A stretch of 8,529 nucleotides of DNA, taken from contig JABSQI010000056.1 of the NCBI GenBank assembly GCA_013215905.1, positions 1 through 8,529 of the forward strand. Direction: 5' to 3'. This document shows, one piece after another, positions 5,822 to 8,529 of this stretch. The first letter of the stretch is position 1. Each line of letters begins with the position of its first letter. Position numbers and translations under genes: made by a program. The notes beneath the pieces are model-generated. The model did no database searches and had not been told where the DNA came from. It was given only the letters and a program-made list of their open reading frames with translations. The DNA comes from Legionellales bacterium. GTDB lineage: Bacteria > Pseudomonadota > Gammaproteobacteria > PIVX01.

Positions 5822-6967
5822 ATGAAATTAATCAATCAATTCAATTATGCTATAAGAAATAGAAAATACAGTTTTGCCTACAATAGTTTGTGGGACAAGC
5901 TACACCTGGATGGAATACTATTTACTTTAATATTGTTTCTACTTATTTGTGGTATTTTGCTACTATATAGCGCAACTGACAGTAATCTTACAAAAATATT
6001 TCAGCAATTATATAAAATTATTTTCGGGTTGATAATTATGGTATTTGTAGCACAAATACACCCTACTCAATTCAAGCGCTGGACCATTACTCTATTCGTT
6101 CTTGGAATAATTTTATTGATATTCGTTAAGATTGCAGGCACTACAGCAAAAGGAGCTCAAAGATGGATAAATCTAGGTATTATAAGATTTCAACCATCAG
6201 AAATTATGAAACTTGCTGTTCCAATGATAGTATCCCTGTTGATAAGCAGAAAACCTATTCCAACCAAAATATCCAATATTGTTCCAGTCTCTATTTTTAT
6301 AATAATTCCGTGCTATTTAATATACAAGCAACCAGATTTAAGTACATCATTAATAATTCTCTTTTCTGGATGTACAGTGTTTATTTTAGCGGGAATAAAG
6401 TTTAAACAAATTATATACTCTTTGATTGCATTAATATCTTCAACGCCAATATTATGGAATTTCATGCATGATTATCAAAAAACCAGGGTATTAACTTTTC
6501 TAAATCCCCAAAATGATCCAACAGGGAAAGGTTATCATATAATCCAATCTAAAATTGCAATAGGCTCAGGAGGAATATTTGGAAAAGGATGGTTAAATGG
6601 TACTCAATCACATCTCAAATATTTACCAGAAAGTGCAACAGATTTCATATTTGCTTTATGCGGAGAAGAGTTTGGTATATTAGGTTGTATTTTGCTAATA
6701 TCTATCTGTACACTAATTACCTTTCGTACGTTATATTTATCACAGTTAATGAATGATATATATTTAAAATTATTATGTGGAACATTTGGAGTAACTTTCT
6801 ATTTGTATACTTTTATAAATATAGGAATGGTTTCAGGGATCTTTCCAGTGGTAGGTAGCCCTTTGCCATTAATTAGTTATGGAGGTACATCAATGCTAAC
6901 AATCATGGTATGCTTTGGTATAATAATGTCAGCAAACTCTCACAGAAAATTAGCTCATGAATGTTAG
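5822..6967 (+). CDS. rodA: RodA, SEDS-family peptidoglycan glycosyltransferase
   Basis: RodA polymerises lipid II into glycan strands for the elongasome, working in the inner membrane with the transpeptidase PBP2. The 381-residue protein is close to the usual length of about 370, with a slightly longer cytoplasmic N-terminus (residues 1-30) and some ten membrane helices. Seen motifs: KGAQRWINLGIIRFQPSEIMK (110-130), QPDLST (170-175), the long block DPTGKGYHIIQSKIAIGSGG (232-251), GKGWLNGTQS (254-263), and ATDFIF (272-277), whose D274 corresponds to the catalytic D262 of E. coli RodA. The residues after it, INIGMVSGIFPVVGSPLPLISYGG (332-355), are also canonical. The Shine-Dalgarno AAGAGG at 5810-5815 supports the start. 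The usual upstream partner gene mrdA (PBP2) is not here, and a pseudopilin gene takes its place. The 3' end overlaps rlpA by 11 bases. Confidence 0.96.
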   Translation: MKLINQFNYAIRNRKYSFAYNSLWDKLHLDGILFTLILFLLICGILLLYSATDSNLTKIFQQLYKIIFGLIIMVFVAQIHPTQFKRWTITLFVLGIILLIFVKIAGTTAKGAQRWINLGIIRFQPSEIMKLAVPMIVSLLISRKPIPTKISNIVPVSIFIIIPCYLIYKQPDLSTSLIILFSGCTVFILAGIKFKQIIYSLIALISSTPILWNFMHDYQKTRVLTFLNPQNDPTGKGYHIIQSKIAIGSGGIFGKGWLNGTQSHLKYLPESATDFIFALCGEEFGILGCILLISICTLITFRTLYLSQLMNDIYLKLLCGTFGVTFYLYTFINIGMVSGIFPVVGSPLPLISYGGTSMLTIMVCFGIIMSANSHRKLAHEC

Positions 6968-7775
6968 GGAATTTTTTAATAAAAAAAATATTGCTTTGTT
7001 AATAGTTTGTATAGCTATACAAAACTATAACTTAGCGATAGCTTATAAAGAAAAAGATGGACCACCACACCCTTCTAGACAAAACATTAATCTTGATAAA
7101 ATACCCAACGCAAAGCCAAAATACGAACAATATTTAGATTCAGCTAATCCTCCCTTTTACATTGTTGATAAACAAAAATATGTTGTACTTAAAACTTCTC
7201 ATAATTTTACCCAAAAAGGTATTGCATCATGGTATGGAAAAAAATTTCATGGTAAAAAAACTTCTAGCGGAGAAACATATGATATGTTTGCAATGACCGC
7301 TGCACATAAAGAATTACCCATTCCTACATATATTCTTGTTACAAATCTAGATAATATGAAAAAGGTAATAGTAAAAATAAATGATCGGGGCCCTTTCGTA
7401 GATAATAGAATAATTGATCTTTCTTATGTTGCAGCTAAAAAACTTGAGATGATTGATAAAGGTACTGCTAAAGTACAATTACAAGCAATTAATCCACCAA
7501 ATAATAACTTGTCAAAAAACAAGTCAGCTGCAAACGAGTTAAAGCATATTTACTTACAAATTGCAGCATTCAAACATGGACAAAAAGCCATAAATTTTAC
7601 TAATAAAATTAGAAAGATGTTTGACTATACAATTAATACTCATCTAGATAATATAAATAATTCTTATATATACAAAATACTAGCGGGACCAATTTCATCT
7701 ATTGAAGAGATAGAAGAGATAGCATCCAATATAGAAAAACGCATTAATATCAAGCCACTAATGATTATGCGATAA
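6957..7775 (+). CDS. rlpA: RlpA, septal-ring lytic transglycosylase with DPBB and SPOR domains
   Basis: RlpA cleaves glycan strands that lack stem peptides in septal wall. Residues 1-29 look like a signal peptide ending LAIA. C18 follows LLIV, a poor lipobox because valine sits at -1, so this RlpA may be a periplasmic protein rather than a lipoprotein. The double-psi beta-barrel spans about 88-175 with GIASWYGKKFHG (88-99), SSGETYDM (103-110), AMTAAH (112-117) and INDRGPF (141-147). E106, H117 and D143 align with the catalytic E120, H131 and D157 of Pseudomonas aeruginosa RlpA, so it is probably active. A SPOR domain (about 197-268, beginning HIYLQIAAF) should bind denuded glycan at the septum. 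The start overlaps the end of rodA by 11 bases, which suggests translational coupling. Its own ribosome binding site is weak. Confidence 0.93.
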   Translation: MNVREFFNKKNIALLIVCIAIQNYNLAIAYKEKDGPPHPSRQNINLDKIPNAKPKYEQYLDSANPPFYIVDKQKYVVLKTSHNFTQKGIASWYGKKFHGKKTSSGETYDMFAMTAAHKELPIPTYILVTNLDNMKKVIVKINDRGPFVDNRIIDLSYVAAKKLEMIDKGTAKVQLQAINPPNNNLSKNKSAANELKHIYLQIAAFKHGQKAINFTNKIRKMFDYTINTHLDNINNSYIYKILAGPISSIEEIEEIASNIEKRINIKPLMIMR

Positions 7776-7798
7776 TAATCTAATATCTATTATTATAT

Positions 7799-7826
7799 TT
7801 GCTTATAAAATGCTTTATGTTAAAAT
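7799..7826 (+). promoter_or_regulatory. Weak candidate promoter between rlpA and dacA
   Basis: TTGCTT (7799-7804), 16 bases, then TAAAAT (7821-7826) lies in the 91-base gap between rlpA and dacA. It would give a leader of about 35 bases. The match is modest and base composition alone could produce it. dacA may simply be read through from rodA-rlpA, as no terminator is visible in the gap. Confidence 0.25.
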
Positions 7827-7866
7827 TGCTTGCGATGATTAAATCTATTTTTTAAGAATTTTTCAA

Positions 7867-8529
7867 ATGAATAAATTGCACATTTTTGCCGTATACATTA
7901 TCTTGATCATCCCCGTATATGCCAACGGCGCACCCTTTAACCGAATTAGCCAAAATCATAAATCCCAAGAAACTTTTGTCCCTGCTCCCCCTACAGTAAA
8001 AGCTGCTTCATACGTTGTACTTGATGCAAATAGCAATACTATTATTTCTGAAAAAAACCCACATATCCTTAGAGATCCTGCAAGTCTAACTAAAATGCTG
8101 TCCTTATACATTATCTCAGATTATCTAACTAAAGGAGAAATAAGTCTAGACGATCAGGTAAAGATTTCTACTAAAGCTTGGAAAACTGGTGGTTCAAGGA
8201 CTTTTGTAAAAGAAGGTCAATATGTTAGCGTAGAAAATCTAATTAAAGGAGTAATTGTCCAATCAGGAAATGATGCATGTATTGCCTTAGCTGAACATAT
8301 AGCCGGTAGTGCAGACGCCTTTGTAAATCTAATGAATAAACAAGCAGAAATACTCGGTATGCAAAACAGTTATTTTACTGATCCCATTGGTATGCCGCAT
8401 GAGAAACAAAAATCTACTGCCTACGACATGCTATTATTAACTCAAGCATTGATACAAAACTACCCACAATTCTATCATTGGTATCAACAAAAATGGTTTA
8501 CATTTAATGGAATAAAACAACCTAATCGC
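7867..8529 (+). CDS. dacA: DacA-type D-alanyl-D-alanine carboxypeptidase (PBP5), N-terminal 221 codons
   Basis: PBP5-family enzymes remove the terminal D-alanine from pentapeptide side chains in the periplasm, which limits cross-linking. The frame is intact from the ATG at 7867 to the window edge; the family usually has about 400 residues, so roughly half is missing. Residues 1-19 form a short signal peptide (ending VYA). The serine-peptidase motifs visible are SLTK (73-76, nucleophile S73 and K76) in RDPASLTKMLS, and SGN (133-135) in VQSGNDACIALAEH. The third motif, KTG, the PBP5 C-terminal domain and the membrane-anchoring helix lie beyond the edge. FTFNGIKQPNR at the end matches the FTFNGIRQ block just before that motif in E. 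coli PBP5. The ribosome binding site is a weak AAGAA. Position after rodA and rlpA is the classic gammaproteobacterial order. Confidence 0.94.
   Translation, partial: MNKLHIFAVYIILIIPVYANGAPFNRISQNHKSQETFVPAPPTVKAASYVVLDANSNTIISEKNPHILRDPASLTKMLSLYIISDYLTKGEISLDDQVKISTKAWKTGGSRTFVKEGQYVSVENLIKGVIVQSGNDACIALAEHIAGSADAFVNLMNKQAEILGMQNSYFTDPIGMPHEKQKSTAYDMLLLTQALIQNYPQFYHWYQQKWFTFNGIKQPNR

Noticed and set aside
6163..6405. An 80-codon plus-strand frame inside rodA.
   Set aside because: It is an out-of-frame shadow of a well-conserved RodA coding region.

Overview
The window is AT-rich (clearly above 65% A+T by eye) and comes from a Gram-negative bacterium. The right third carries rodA, then rlpA, then the first part of dacA, all on the plus strand. 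This order and the protein sequences (the YHIIQSKIAIGSGG block of RodA, the KDGPP and SWYGKKFHG blocks of RlpA, the PASLTKM and QSGNDAC blocks of PBP5) are typical of Gammaproteobacteria. The low GC, long spacers, an intimin-type surface protein and an insertion sequence would suit a host-associated or intracellular lineage, but that is inference and I cannot name the genus.

Layout. (1) Bases 1 to about 195: the left end of an IS200/IS605-family insertion sequence lying on the minus strand. Only the first 16 codons of its TnpA transposase are inside the window. The subterminal hairpin with a bulged T, an AAAG guide-like foot and a candidate structure over the tnpA ribosome binding site are visible. 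(2) 248-1156: an APH-type small-molecule phosphotransferase of unknown substrate. (3) 1157-1593: a long AT-rich spacer holding a good sigma-70-like promoter for the next gene. (4) 1594-4869: a 1091-residue secreted protein with a signal peptide and an inverse-autotransporter (intimin/invasin-type) beta-barrel. It is followed by a very long lysine-rich coiled-coil region, a polybasic stretch and an unrecognised C-terminal domain, in place of the usual Ig-like passenger. (5) 4870-5232: spacer with inverted repeats and a second good promoter. (6) 5233-5769: a type IV pilin-like/type II secretion pseudopilin. (7) 5822-8529: rodA, rlpA (overlapping rodA by 11 bases) and dacA, which runs off the right edge.

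Working together. RodA (SEDS peptidoglycan polymerase), RlpA (septal lytic transglycosylase with a SPOR domain) and DacA (D,D-carboxypeptidase) form the conserved wall-shape cluster. The pseudopilin sits where the RodA partner PBP2 (mrdA) usually lies and appears to share the rodA transcript. The inverse autotransporter has its own promoter and is the most unusual gene here. No tRNA, rRNA, CRISPR array or convincing rho-independent terminator was seen.
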